DNA of 64,000 nucleotides, taken from Trogon surrucura. Its lineage: Eukaryota > Chordata > Aves > Trogoniformes > Trogonidae. Below the pieces are notes generated by a model, which had not been told where the DNA came from, made no database searches, and was given only the letters and a program-made list of their open reading frames with translations. The translations under genes and the position numbers were made by a program. Of the stretch, positions 27,904-40,246 are shown in pieces. Each line of letters starts with the position of its first letter. Within the stretch, counting starts at the first letter, position 1. The stretch is taken from contig CM036636.1 of NCBI GenBank assembly GCA_020746105.1, positions 5,580,001 through 5,644,000 on the forward strand, in the 5' to 3' direction.

Positions 27904-29891
27904 ATGCTGGCGGCGGAGCTGGCGGGGCGCGCGCGACCGCTCGTCAGCCGCGCGGGGCCGCGCGTCATGGTGGGGGCGGGGGGGGGAGGGGGCCGGGAGA
28001 GGGGAGCGGGGCCGAGGAGCAGCGGGGAGGTCGGGCCGGGGGCACCGGGGAGATGGGGGTTTGGGTACCGGGCAGATCGGGGCGGGGAGACCGGGCCCGT
28101 GGGGGAAGCTGGGAGCTGAGGGGCTGGAGGCTGCGGGGAGCGGGGCCGGGGGGTGCCAGAGGGGAGCGGGCCCGCCGAGGGGCCTCCTGGCGGCCCGGCA
28201 GAGCCCCCTTGACCCCGTCGGGCAGGTGGCCGGGCTGGGCAACTACGGGCTGCGGGGGACGCGGCACAGCGTGGGCATGGCGGTGCTGGACCGGCTGGCC
28301 CGGCAGCTGGCGGTGGCCGAGGGCTGGCGAGCGGACAGGCGGTGCTGCGCCGACGTGGCCCTGACCGCGGCCCACAGCGCGGACCTGGTGCTGGTCAAGC
28401 CGCAGAGGCTCATGAACCTCAACGGGCTCAGCGTCGCCAGCGCCGGTGAGCGGCTGTGTCACCCCCAAAAGCCTCCTGTGCCACCAGGCCCTGTGCCACC
28501 GGGCTGTCCTCCGGCCCAGCACGGGGCCCTGCAGGGGCTGGTGGGTCTGTCTCCTCCTTGTTCCTTGGGTTGTGTTTCTGTTTCCAAAGCTGAGATCTAC
28601 AGCTTCCGCCCAGAAGACATTTACCTGGTTCATGACGACCTGGACAAGGCTCTGGGCAAGGTGGCGATCAAGCTGGGAGGCAGCGCAAGGTAAGGGCTGG
28701 CCCCAGCTCTGTGGTTGCAGGCTCCCACAGGCACACACAGGCTGTTCTGGCCCCATCCCACCATCCTGGTGCTGTTTCCAACCACAGCCCTGAGCTTGAT
28801 CCCTGTTGCTGGCTTTTTGGGCAGCCTCCCAAATCCTGCCCTGGCAGGAAGGGCAGGGAGGCTCTTGGAAGCAGCTGTGGGTTGGATCCAGCCCATCGGC
28901 TGCACCACATGGACTTTTTATAGCGCTCTGCCTGCCCCAGCACCAGCTCCTGCATCAGCTTCCAGACATTTAACCTAGGAAATTGCTGTGGGGCAGGGCA
29001 GGGATGGTACTGGGCTCCAGTGCTCAGTTGCACGTGCACCAGCGAGAGCCGAGATGCACAGAACGTGCTTTCGCAGCCCTGCTTCCCTCGTGTTCCCCCA
29101 GCCAGCTGCTCTCAGCCCCAGGGGCTGAATGTTCCTGCAAAGCGATCATGGAAAGACTGCAGCCCCCAGCTAGAACCCCAAGTCTCTGCAGCAGGAGACC
29201 CATGTGGTAGGGGTGGTGTCTCTTACAGACTAACGGTGGGCTCTCTCCTTCTCTCCCAAGGGGACACAACGGGGTTCGATCCTGCATCAGTGCTTTACAC
29301 TCCAACGTGAGTGGACATCAGTGGAAGGGGATCACTCTTGCCCATGCCTCAATGCATGGCTTGTCCCCCCACTCCCATTCTTCTCACTTCCCTCAGACAA
29401 GCCTCTGCTCCCTTTCCTCTCCCTCCTTCCCTGAGGGCTGATGTCAGTTTGGCTGCCATGGAGGACATGGAAACAATTAGTTCAAGCGGGCTCTGCCAGG
29501 CCTGGCAGGAGTCTGGGATCTCAGCACAGCCCAGCAAAAGCCTCTTCCAAAATCATGTTTCTTGGAGCAAGCACTCAAAACCACCTGGAAAGCACATGGG
29601 GCTGCTCCGTTGCTGCCCAGCCCCACTCGCAGCACTGTCCCCTTGTCCGCGCTCTCTCTCAGCACTTACAGTGAAGCTCCTCCTGCTCTCCTCCCTCCCC
29701 AGGAGATGACCCGGCTCAGGGTTGGCATTGGACGCCCAGAGGGTGACGTGACTGTGTCCAGCTATGTCCTGGCTCAGTTCAGCGCTGGGGAGCAGGAGAG
29801 GCTGGAGCAAGTCCTGGCCCAGGCTGTGACATTACTGCTGGAGCACATCCTGCAGAGAGCACCCACGGGGAAGCTGGGGGACAGGGGCTGA
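27904..29891 (+). CDS. PTRH1: Peptidyl-tRNA hydrolase 1 homologue (5 exons)
   Basis: Exons: 27904-27969, 28226-28445, 28590-28689, 29261-29306, 29703-29891; 206 aa (human 214). The protein belongs to the bacterial Pth family, which cleaves peptidyl-tRNA released from stalled ribosomes. Conserved residues are N28, catalytic H36 (GTRHSVG), N86 (MNLNG), D111 (LVHDDLD) and N132 (GHNG). The first 22 residues are Arg/Ala-rich, as in mitochondrial targeting peptides. The usual GLGNPG motif reads GLGNYG (residues 25-30), an unusual Pro-to-Tyr change next to the active site. The start codon is the first ATG after the CpG-island promoter. The gene is convergent with CERCAM. Confidence 0.95.
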
Positions 29892-30081
29892 CATGAACCC
29901 CCGGGGACCTCCAGGGCTGATGGATGGGGCGCTGTGGACTCCCCAGGGATGGCTGTGGTGCAGAGCAGAGCTGGCCCTGCCAGGCAGCCTGGCTGGGTGC
30001 TGGGGCAGCCCTGCCTGTCCCCGCACACATCCAGGCAGCTCCTGTCCTGCTCAAACACCTGCAGTGGCTTCATATGATAGA

Positions 30082-30087
30082 AATAAA
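30082..30087 (+). terminator. PTRH1: PTRH1 polyadenylation signal
   Basis: AATAAA 190 nt after the PTRH1 stop codon, followed by GT-rich sequence near 30108-30130. Confidence 0.8.
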
Positions 30088-30109
30088 GTAAACCCTCACC
30101 CGTGGCTCT

Positions 30110-32451
30110 CTCCTGTGCTGTCTCTGGAACTCAGACAGTCCCTTGCTCTCAGTGGCTGAAATCCATGTTCCCGTCCATGTTCTACCAGCCCAAGCTTCCA
30201 GTGGGAAGTGGTGAGCAACTTCCGCAGGGTCCAAACCCATTTTGGCTTTGTTGAGAAACCATGGCAAGCACGAGTCACCTGGAATCTCCTAACTCAGAAG
30301 CACACAAGGGCTGCTTCTGCTGAGCTGCAGCGAGTTTCAGGGCTGGCCTCATAGTTTTTTTGAGTTAACGTGATTTTAAGCCAAAACCCTGGAGCTTTGC
30401 AACAGCTGGAGGAGGTCTGGCTCCTCCTCACAGAGCCCTCACAGGTCTTGTGGTGGAGAAGGCAGCCTGAGAAGAGGTGGGTCCCCACCACCACCACCAC
30501 AGCGTCCCAAAGGCCTGAGCTCTGCTGCCGTGTACCCTGCAAGAGCCAGCACTGAGAGCCCTGGCGCGGGCAGCTCCTCACCCGCATCCCAGCGGGCACT
30601 GGAACAAGTGCTGGGACCCTTGCTGGGCCACGTGTGCCGCAGTGCTGCTGCTGATTCCTTTCTCCACTCCAGCTGGCACCAGACCTTCCTCTGCTCAGTC
30701 CCCAGCTCCCGAAGTCCTCCCGTAGCACTGAGGCTACGTGTGACCAGGGGACAGGCAGGGAAGCAAAGGTGTTCCCAACCTGCCATCTCCTCTCCACCCA
30801 GCTGGGACCTGGCAGGGAGCTCTTATCTCCCAAGCTCACCCAGGCTAGGGCTAACTGCAGTGTTTTTAAGGAAATTGCTCCTGCACCCCAGAAACCCCTC
30901 AGTTTTCAACCAAACGTTGCCCTGGTGAGGAGCTGAGGTTTAGCACCAAACAAACCCAGGCTCTTGGAAAGCAAACACCCTCCTCCAGAGCTGGCCACAA
31001 AGGTGACAGATGCCGGAGCCCAGCAGGACTCAGCTGCGTATCTCAGTGCTCAAGCTGGTGTTGGGTTTTTCCAATCCTAAGGCCAAACCTGGAGCCAGTG
31101 AGGGAAGTTCTTTCCATCAGCATTCCCAAGGGAGAGCTGAGCTCTGCGAAAACACCCACCTTTTCACCCTCAGATTCCAAGGGGGAGCTCTAGTCTCTCT
31201 CTCCCACCTCCCTCCCTTTCCCCATCACAGTCTTCATTCCCAAAGCTTTCCCCGGCAGGGGGATATGCCAGACCCTCACCACTGCAGCTCTGAGGTGACC
31301 CCAGTGGGATACACCCTGGGGACACTACATGGGGCAATGCCACCCGGCAGAGCCAGCACCTGGCACGTCAGCTCAAACACAGTCTGCTTTAATCCTCCCT
31401 GGGCTTCAGCCCTGGCACGGCACAGGCGCGGGACAAGCCTGGTCAGCAACGGGAGGCCCACATGTGCCACCGCTGCAGCCAGCTCCTGGCCTGAAAAACA
31501 CTCCCCAAAGTCCAAGGTGGTGGGAGATGGCAAAGTTGGCATCGCTCAGCACAGTCCTGGAGACGTGTCCTCTGCAGAGATGGAGCACGGCGCTCCCCTG
31601 GTCCCTCCGTCCGGGCTCCCCAGGAACCCTGGGGCAAATCCTGCCTTGGGTGAATTTACTGCCCGCAGATTCAAAGGACGCTGGGGGGATCTGTCCAGGG
31701 CAGCTGCATCTCTCAAGTGGGAGCGGGCAGGATCCGGCCACCGGCCCGCGGTGCTCCCAGCTGGGTCACAACTGCTCGCCCCTAGGAGGGAAGGACGCGA
31801 GCGTTAGCGGTCAAGGCAGGAGCAGTGCCGACGTGTTCACACCCGCAGTACAGGCAGTGGGAGGGTTGTTTTGCAGCCTCCCCAGATCTGGCAGCTCCCA
31901 CCGAAACTCTGCTGCCAGCACAAGCAACCTCAGACAGGGAAAGTCTGACCCGGCATTAACCGTGGCGGTGCTGCCCCTGGGCCGAGCCAGTTCTCGCCTG
32001 CTTGTGGAGACATGGACCCAGGGAGACCCGCTTTTGGCAGGGTGCAAGCAGAGCCAGGGTGAAACTTTCTGCTGCAAGATGCCCTTGGCTCTCTCCAAAC
32101 TAAGGTAACTTGTGGGAGGCAAAAGAGCGTTGTCCCTTCCTTGCTTGAGGGGCTGGGGAGCTGCAAGGACTCAGGGAGAAGCAGGTCTCAGGAGGCACAA
32201 CCTGGTCCCATGGTTCCTTCCAGCCCAGTGCAGCCCCACATGGGGCATCTACACCCTCATCCTCTTGCCCACGGGGGAGAGAAGGGCTTGTCTCGGTTTC
32301 CCAGTGCTTTGAGTCTGATGGGGGGAGCTGTTGTCACATGGCAGAAAGAAACTAGGCATGTGGGACACGGCACTCACAGGCAGATGCTCCCCATACTCTC
32401 TGTTCCCTGACTCTGTCCCCAAGCACCCCGGTCCCACAGCCTCGCTCACCG
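30110..32451. other. Interval between PTRH1 and CERCAM (synteny junction)
   Basis: Mostly unique GC-rich sequence with no gene recognised. On the - strand an ATTAAA (31388-31393 on +) could end a CERCAM 3' UTR of about 1 kb. One exon-like segment on the - strand (31360-31490) is described under findings. A short (CCA)n tract lies near 30487. Confidence 0.5.
31388..31393 (-). terminator. CERCAM: Possible CERCAM polyadenylation signal
   Basis: ATTAAA on the - strand about 1.06 kb after the CERCAM stop codon, followed by a T/G-rich stretch (GTGTTTGAG). No AATAAA was seen nearer to the stop. The assignment is tentative. Confidence 0.35.
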
Positions 32452-35400
32452 TCAGAGCTCGTCGCGAACGGTGGAGCGGAGGTGGCCAGCACTGCCCCGT
32501 GAGTCCCTCAGGGTCTTCTGTGAGCCAGCCCAGTCGGTCTTCTTGGTGTCATCATCCCAGATGGTGGAGGTTTCCGTGTCACTCAGCCAGTTGCTGTCCC
32601 CAGCATAGTGGGTGGGATAAACCAGGAGGGGGTGAGCCGAAAATACCAGCAGGTCCCGAGGGGAAAAGTGCTGCTTGTAGTCCTCACTGGGAGAAGCAGA
32701 GTGGACCAGAGAGGAGAAAACAGGCTTACAGAGCATGGCTGGTGGAGAAAAAAGGGCTGGAAAAAACGCGCCAGCCACCCGGGGAAGGCATCATACAGTG
32801 ACAGGGAGGGACACAGGGTACCAGGGAGGGGGTCCAGGGAAGGCAGCCAAGCTGGGGGGACTGCTCTGCGCCACTGCAGAGTCTGTCTGGGAAGGGACCA
32901 CAGAGGGGATGGGACCCATCTCTCCTCAGCAGCCTCGGTGGCGCAGGGCCGGCCCCAGCACAGAGGGGGTCTCCAGCCCAACATCCCGCCGGCCTGGCGC
33001 TGAGCCAGGGGCTGTCTGGTGCCGTTATCTGGGCGCGCATGGGACTCCCAGCTGCTCCTGGTTCACATCCAGAGCACTAATCCGTCCACCTCCAGCCTCC
33101 CTTTTACATGCCTAATCCCTCTGTTTCGCCATCCTGCTCACTGGCTTTCCCACCCCCCTCTCTCCCCCGCCACCGGCACTCACCCACCCCCTAAATTGCC
33201 TCTCCCTCCCCAGACACAGCCTTGCTGCCGACACCCGCCTGGGAAGAGGGACATAGAGGTGGCCCAAGACAGGGCTGAGACCCATGACCAGGGCGAGGAA
33301 CCACACAGCCCCCCCTCAGTACCAGGTACAGGTGACTGCTCCCCTCTCACCATGGGGCCAAGACCCCCATGTGGGGCCAGCATGAGCCCCGGCTCCATCC
33401 CCGTCACCGTCCCCCCACCCTGCGCTGGCAGAGGGCCATTTTCCAGCAGCCGGCAGCCAGGCAGCCATCGAGGGAGGGGGGAATGAGCTCATGCTACAGA
33501 TGTTTTCCTCCAGCACGAGTAACGCCAGGGAAGGGGGGGGGGAATCGGGTGAGACGGTGACGGCAGAAGAGAAACACATGTTCCTCGGCAGCACGGCCAC
33601 GCCGCTCCGCCGGCACTCCTCCTGCACCCCCCACTGCTTACTTGGGGTGCTTGTCGTACATGATGGGCAGGAACTCGTCCACTGGCAGCATTTTGGAGAG
33701 GGGCTCGGCAGCCAGCAGCTTCTGTGCCCCACGGCGGGAGATGGCGTAGGCCAGCGTCCAGTAGGAGTACCCGGCCACCACCAGGTTTCTCACGCCCTCC
33801 ACGGGTGCCTCGTCCTCTGCATTCACCTGCTTCCTCCCCAGGTAACTGTGGGGCGAGCCATGAGAGCCAGCCCCCAGGACCCCCACCCTGCGCCCCCCCC
33901 CGGCCCCAGCACCTACATGAGGTCCCAGTCCCGCTGTGCCCCCTCCAGCTCCTCCATCAGCCGCCGCAGACGCGCTGGGAAGGCGGCCTCAAAGCGCACG
34001 TCATCCTCGAAGACCACCGACCTCTCCAACCCCCGGGACACTATCTGCAGAGAGGGGACAGAGGTGCAAATCCATCCCAGCACCATGCTGGGCCATACGG
34101 GGTCCTGTAGGATACCGCTATCTCCAGGTCTTCCAGAGAGCTGGTGATGCTCACAGGGTCCCTGCCCTGTGCTAGTGGCCCTTAAGGACCCCTTGGCCCC
34201 CCCCATACCTCTTTCCAGATGTTGTAGTGGCTGAGGAAGCAGCCGACCTCACCCTTGGTGAGCGTGCGGCCAGAGAAGGGGTCGTAGTACCCAGGGAGCA
34301 GATCCACTCCCAGCACCTTGATGTCGCTGCTGTTGAGGGTGCTGCAAGATGAACAGCTGCATCAGTGAGATGTCCCCCCTGTGTGACACTGCGGGGCTGG
34401 CAGAGCAGAGACATGTCCCCCTGCAGTCACCTCCCATCCACGGCATCCACCACTCGTGGGGAGATCTCCTGCTCTTGCAGGGATTCCAGCATCCGTTGGC
34501 GCCGGTCCGGCCTCCGCACCAGGTTGATGAGGAAGATCTAGGGAGGACCCCATCGAGAGGGCATGTTGTCACAGGAGGGGACACAGCCCGCTCAGCCACT
34601 GCAGGATGGGGGACAGGGAGCTCAGCCAAAGCCCATGGTGGGCTTTGCTGTGGACAGATGCAGCCAGAGGGACACAGTGGGGGTCCACTGAGCACTTACT
34701 TCATCGAAGCCCATTTTTGTGAGCGGCTTGGGGAGGATGGAAATGTGTCTGGAGCGCTGCATGGGGGGGCCATCCACTGCAGAGAGAAGGGACACCCCTA
34801 CGGTGGAGCCCAGAGTCCCCTGGCCGGGAACGAGGACCGCTAATCCTGCCCTGGGGACTGGCCCTGCATCGCCATCACCACTGGGGCAGGGGCCACCTCT
34901 GGGACCCCACCACCCGTGTGTGCTCACCCATGGCCTCCAGTGTGAGATGCACAAAGTTGGCGCGTTCATCCTCCAGTGTCTGGTGAGCCTTCACGGGGAC
35001 GTTGATGTAGCCAAAGCGCTGCTGGTTGCACACATAGACCTCCGCGCCTGCCAGGTGGGACAGGTGAGCACCGCAGCCCCCCCCAAACCCCCCACTCCTG
35101 CCCCCCACCATCCTCACCGGCCGCCTGGCAGGAGTAGGCGAAGACAATGATATCATCGAAGGCCCAGGTGTAGTTGGGATGAGGTGGGTAAAAAGCCAAC
35201 TGCGACGTCTCCTCCTTCCGCAGGTCAATCAGGAAGGTGGCGTAGACCATGGGGACAGAGAAGCAGCCCACCTGCTGCCGGTTCTTGGTGGGGAAGTAGT
35301 CAGCTGTCCGGCGGTAGTAGCCCTGCGGCACACCGGCACGATGCCTCCATGTGAGGGGCTCCTCCGCCATGGGGGTGGTCCCCTTTCCTGGGGTTTCCCA

Positions 35401-37683
35401 GGGACGTACCTGGGGTGTGATGCCACACCAGAAGTTGGAGTAGAAGGTCTGTGAATCCAGCATGGGCGCCACCACTGACTTGTTCTGTGCCATGAGAAAC
35501 TTGAGGGTCTGGTTGTTGGTCAGGATGCTGTCGGTGTCCACGAACTGCGGGGATAGCACAGGTCCCAGAGTCGTTGGGACGCCCACCTCAGCCCCCCACC
35601 CCACTGGTGCCCCATAGCCCTTACCAGGATGTAGTCTGCCTGCTGCTCCCGGGCATAGGTGAGAGCCTCCTGCTTCAGCCTCATCAGGTTTTCATAGCGT
35701 TTCTCACTCCAGTGCTTGGGCCCAAGCTCGTCGGGGTAGGAGCTGAGCAGGGGGGTGGCAGGGGTTAACCCCACTCGCTGGGAACGCACAAACTCGGTGC
35801 ACGTCATATGTGCGTGCCGTCAGGCTGAGTCAGCCCAGCTCAGCCTCGACGCCGGCTCCTCCTGGCAGCATCCCAGCCAGGGAGCTGGGTGCTGCTCCAG
35901 GAGCCCCTCACAGCGCCCAGGGGCACCCCCCAGCCTCACCTGGGCTCCTCCTGCACCTTCCAGGCCACGGAGTGATAGTCTTTCCCCACCGCTCCCAGCC
36001 ACTCCTGCAGTATTGCCGTCGTGTTGTCTGAGTTGTGGTCCGTCGCGCACCTGGGGTGATGGGAGGTCAGTCTCTGGGGGTCTCCCCCAGGGGACAACCA
36101 CGGCCACCGCCCCGCACTAGACATGCTCCTGGGGCCAAGAGGCCGAGCCAGCAACAGACCCGCTTGGGAACATAACATGTAATTTGATGGAACCCAGGCT
36201 GTGCTGGCAGGACAGGGAATGCAAATGGGTAATTTCTTTCCCGGTGCCGCCGCCAGCCTGGCTGTCCCATGGTTCTTTCCCCACCGTCTCTGCAGCCCAG
36301 TGGCAGCCCTGGCCATGCTCTCCCCATCCCAGCCCTGTGGCTACCCACCGTGAACAGCATCGGATCACAACGGTTTCACCCCCCTGCCTGAGCACCCCAC
36401 TGCACCCCATAGCATCCTTGTGCACCCTGCTGCACCCCACAGCTCCAGCAGCCAGGGGAAAGGCCCCCACAGGCAGCAAAAAATCCCCCTCCCCAAACCT
36501 TCCCTTGCCACATACAGCCACCATCGCCAGCTCTCCCACCCACCCTCACAATGTTCACAGGGACCCCAGCAGAGACAGAGCTGAGCCCCCACATTGCATT
36601 GCAGCAACCCTCAAGCCCAAATACTCCCCAGCCTTGAGCTGCCCCCCAAGCGTCCCGAGGACCCCCAGGGACACAGGGAACAAGGCAGAATATGTGCCTC
36701 CCCCAGCTCTGCAGGCAGCTGCTCTTCAAACACCCCACAGGGTCCTGCGGCTGGGCAAAGGCGAGGATCCCCTCCACTGCTCCCCACCCCAGCTAGTCCA
36801 TCCTTCCAGGACCCCCCCCACCAGCCCCAGCCTCGGCCACTCGCAAAAGCAGCTGCAGAAAAGTTTCCAAAGAGCTCGGGCAAGAGATCGCGGCAGCGGC
36901 GGAGCAAGGAAGAGGGACGGGGGGCTTCTCTCCCAGCCACTCCCCGCTCAACACGGTAAAAGGGTGTTTGGGGGGTGTCTTTGGGAAGGGGGAGCTGGGG
37001 CTGAGCCCTGCAGGAAGGGGGAAGGCAGCGTCTGTCCCTCATGATGCAGAATCCCTCTCCGAGCAGGGGGATTGACGTTACCACAAGGGTCCCTGTTCCT
37101 CCTGGGGGTCCCCATTCCCCCTCCAGGCCCCCCATTTCTCCGTTCCCTCCACCCAAGCCACCGTTCCTCCAAGATTACCCCGAGTCCCCAACCCCTCCTC
37201 TCCCTACCTCCCCATTCCCCTCCCTCCATTGTCCTTTGGGTCCTCACTAACCCCGGCTCCCGACTCCCCCCACAGTCCCCCCCCAAGCCCCCAGGACCCT
37301 CGTTCCCCACGCCCCAGCACCGCCATTCCCCCGAAGCTCCCCATTACCCCCGGCTCTCTGCCGACCCCAGAAGCCGGGCTCCCCCCGGGGATCCCCATCC
37401 CCCTACACTCCCCTGGTCCTTCCTCCTCCCCTCACCGCGGGGTCCGGGCTCCCCCCAGACCCCCGGCTCCCCCCGAGGGGGGTCCCCCGCTCCCTCACCA
37501 CAGGGCGATGCTGCCCGCGGGATAGTCCAGACGCTCCAGCGCTCCCAGGCAGTGCGGCAGCGAGTGCTGCGCGTTACGGGCCAGGAGGGAGAGCACCACC
37601 CGCGGGGCTCCCGGCCCGGTTCCGGTGGCGGTGCCGGTGCCCAGCAGCAGGAGCAGGGCGCAGACCGACCCCGCAGCGCCCAT
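32452..37683 (-). CDS. CERCAM: Cerebral endothelial cell adhesion molecule, GT25-like ER protein (12 exons)
   Basis: Exons in transcript order: 37683-37499, 36050-35940, 35742-35625, 35544-35410, 35322-35118, 35047-34928, 34776-34700, 34537-34431, 34341-34209, 34044-33917, 33845-33642, 32686-32452. All phases fit one 585-aa frame (human 595). It has a signal peptide (about 1-22), a first glycosyltransferase-like half with FVDTDS (139-144), and a GT25 half starting at [13 protein letters not shown] (318) with FEDDV (409-413). The C-terminal RDEL is an ER retention signal. The family includes the collagen galactosyltransferases COLGALT1/2; human CERCAM is reported to lack that activity, and both acidic DXD-like motifs are nevertheless kept here. 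It starts in a CpG island and faces away from the miR-219 region. Confidence 0.96.
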
Positions 37684-37800
37684 GGCGGCGGCGGCGACGG
37701 CGGCGGCGGGCGGGGAAGGGGCGGGCTGGGACCCGCCGCGCTCAGCGCACCCCCGCCCCCGGCCCGGCCCCGCTGCCACCGCCGCCGGGGGCGGGTTTGG
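37684..37800 (-). promoter_or_regulatory. CERCAM: CERCAM CpG-island promoter and 5' UTR
   Basis: GC-rich, CpG-dense sequence with (CGG)n-like runs immediately upstream of the CERCAM start codon on the - strand. The island spans exon 1 and extends to about 37800. Confidence 0.65.
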
Positions 37801-38839
37801 GTTGGGTTTCTTGAAATAAAGCCCTTATCGGTAAAGAGTAAGCCCGCCCCCGCACAGTCCGAGGGCCGGGGGGATGAGAAGTCGGGGGGTACCCTCGGAA
37901 CCCCCTCCCCGAGGATGCTCCTGGGCATCCACGTGCGGGTCCCCCGTCCCCGGCACCAGCTCGAGGTCGGGTCCACCGCGGTGCCCGGTACAGCGCAGTG
38001 GGGTGGGGGGGAAGCGGACGGGCGGGTAAGCACATGGGAGGGATCGTGGCCGAGGGAGGAACATGGCTGGGATGGGAGGAACATGGCCAGGGGGGCTGGT
38101 GGCTGAGGGGGGCTTGTGTCCGGAGCGAGTTGTGGCTGGGTGAGCTCACAGCCCTTCCCCACCACAAGGCAGCAGAGGCCACCAAGCCGTGTCCCAGCCA
38201 GGCAGCCCCTCCGTAGCTGACCATTTGCAGCCCCCCAAGGGCGTCTGCAACGTGTCCCGAGCGCAGGCAGCTCTGGGGCCTTTGGGACGTTTGGCCAAAA
38301 GCGCTGGTTAACCACCCAAGTTCATAAGCACGGCCGGCAGCTCCCAGGAGCAAGCGGGGGCTGGGAGGAGGCCTCGTCCTGCGGGGCAGTAGCCACAGGG
38401 ACCCCACCAGCAGTGCCGGGCACCCCTCACTGCAGTGGCACTGGAGCCCTGGCAAGGGACTCTGGCCAAACCTGCACCCACCGGCAGCGGGGCAAGGGCC
38501 TGGCCAGGCAGCAGCTCACGCTGGTTCCCCACGTCCCCCCATTCCCGGGGACGTCCAGGAGGGCTCCGTCGGGGTGCAGCAAGGGAGTCAGGGGGTGAAC
38601 GATCCAGCAGCACCTGAAAGAAGGAACGGAGAGGACGGGGGGACACGGGGAGCACCAAGGAGCCCCGCGGCGGCTGGAAGGAGAGAAAAACTGTTTACAG
38701 ACAAAGCTCAGACAACTATTCCAGGGCAGGGCTCTGTGCCAGCACGGCTGAGCGCTCCCCGGCGACTCAGAGAAGCTGCAGAAGGGGGCAGGACCCCTGG
38801 AGACGAGCACAACTGCACCCCACCCGTGTCCGGACCCCA

Positions 38840-39115
38840 CCCGCGTGTGCGGCGAGTCCCGGGGAGGGCTGGCCGAGGGGCCGCCCCGCTCCCCTCCTCG
38901 GGAGCCCCTGAGCGCGGCCCGGGAAGGGCTGAGGCCGGAGGAACGGCCGCAGAGCGGCGGGGATGCCCCACGCCTGGTCCCGTCCCGCGGGGACACCCGC
39001 CCTCCGGCATCGGCCCCCCCCCGCAGCCCGGCCCCGCCCGCGGCCGCTGCTGCCACCTCCCGGCCCCGCGGCGCAGCCCGGAGCAGCCGGGAACGGGCGC
39101 TCGGCGGGGAGTCGG
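38840..39115. other. Isolated CpG island
   Basis: Dense CpG with CCGCGG and GCGGCCGC motifs, about 1.2 kb upstream of the CERCAM start. No coding exon was recognised at it. It could be an alternative CERCAM promoter or the start of a non-coding transcript. Confidence 0.55.
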
Positions 39116-40246
39116 AGTCTGCGGTGCTGGTTAGAACCAGATCTGATCCCTGTGCCCCCACCCCCCTGCATCCCTGTCCTCCCTTTGGCCCTCCATCCCC
39201 ACATCCCGCCATCCCTTCTCCCTTACATCCCTGCATCCCTTCCCGTCTCCATCCCTGCCTCCTCTCCTGGAGGCTGCAGGCAGCCCTGCCCTGCCCTCAG
39301 CACCTGGGAAGGGCAGGGAGGGATTTCAGCGCTGGATACAACAGGATTTTGAGCATCCTGGATCCCCAAGAGGCCAAGCAGGGCAGCACTTGTGTGTGAA
39401 ACCCCACAGAGCCTCAACACCCCACAGTGCGCTGAGGCTGGGGGGGGCCCAAGCCTCATGTGCCCTGATCCGAACTGGAGCCAGCCCTTGAATGCTGCTC
39501 CATGAGCAGGAGCAGCATTAGGCTGCTGCCAGCAATTTTTTTCCCAGCAGACCAACCTCCATGTACTCACTTCCCACTGTCCCCCACCCCAGGGACGAAG
39601 CATCCTGCTCCCACCCTTGCAAGGTGAGGTCAGAATTATCGCTGGGTTTGCAGCCGGGGTGCTGCAGGGCTCACCACGAACCCTCAGAGCCCACTATGGG
39701 CCAGGTGACAACTTACAAGCAGTTCTGGCTATGTAATGATTAAAAAAAAAACAACAGGGGAGCTCAGGGAGAAGGGAAAAACAGATATTACCTGCCAGGG
39801 CACCCACTGCGTGGTCCTCAGGGTGATGACCCACCTGGCTCTGCGCTGCAGCTCAGCACCTCCATCCTCACCACTCCACAAGCACAGGGCTATGACAGCT
39901 CCCACATCCCAGGAGTAGGACTGGCAGGCGGGTGGCAGGTCCCCACAGGGCGCAGAGTGTCCCCACGGGGCCCAGGGTGTCCCCACAGCTCCATGTTCCC
40001 GTGGTGATACCTGTAACACAGAGTCAATGTCAAACCCAAAAGCATCCTGCTCGGAAAAGCATCTTCCCATCCCCATGGTGCCAATCAGACAGCAGCTCTG
40101 CACAGCGTTTCCAGTAGTATGTCTTCTTACAGAAAAAAAGTTTGGATCCAGAGCTGAGGTTTTCAGCCACCTCCTACTTCCCTCTGCCCTTTCCTTGAAA
40201 TTTTTTAGGGTTTACAGCAAAACCTTTGAAAAGCTCCAGATTCAGA

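Noticed and set aside
29261..29290. GGTTCGATCC resembling a tRNA T-loop
   Set aside because: It lies within PTRH1 exon 4 (GHNGVRS) and no cloverleaf can be formed around it.
37072..38315. Very long Pro/Ser-rich open frames on both strands around CERCAM exon 1
   Set aside because: C-rich and G-rich low-complexity sequence; the real product here is CERCAM exon 1 in another frame.
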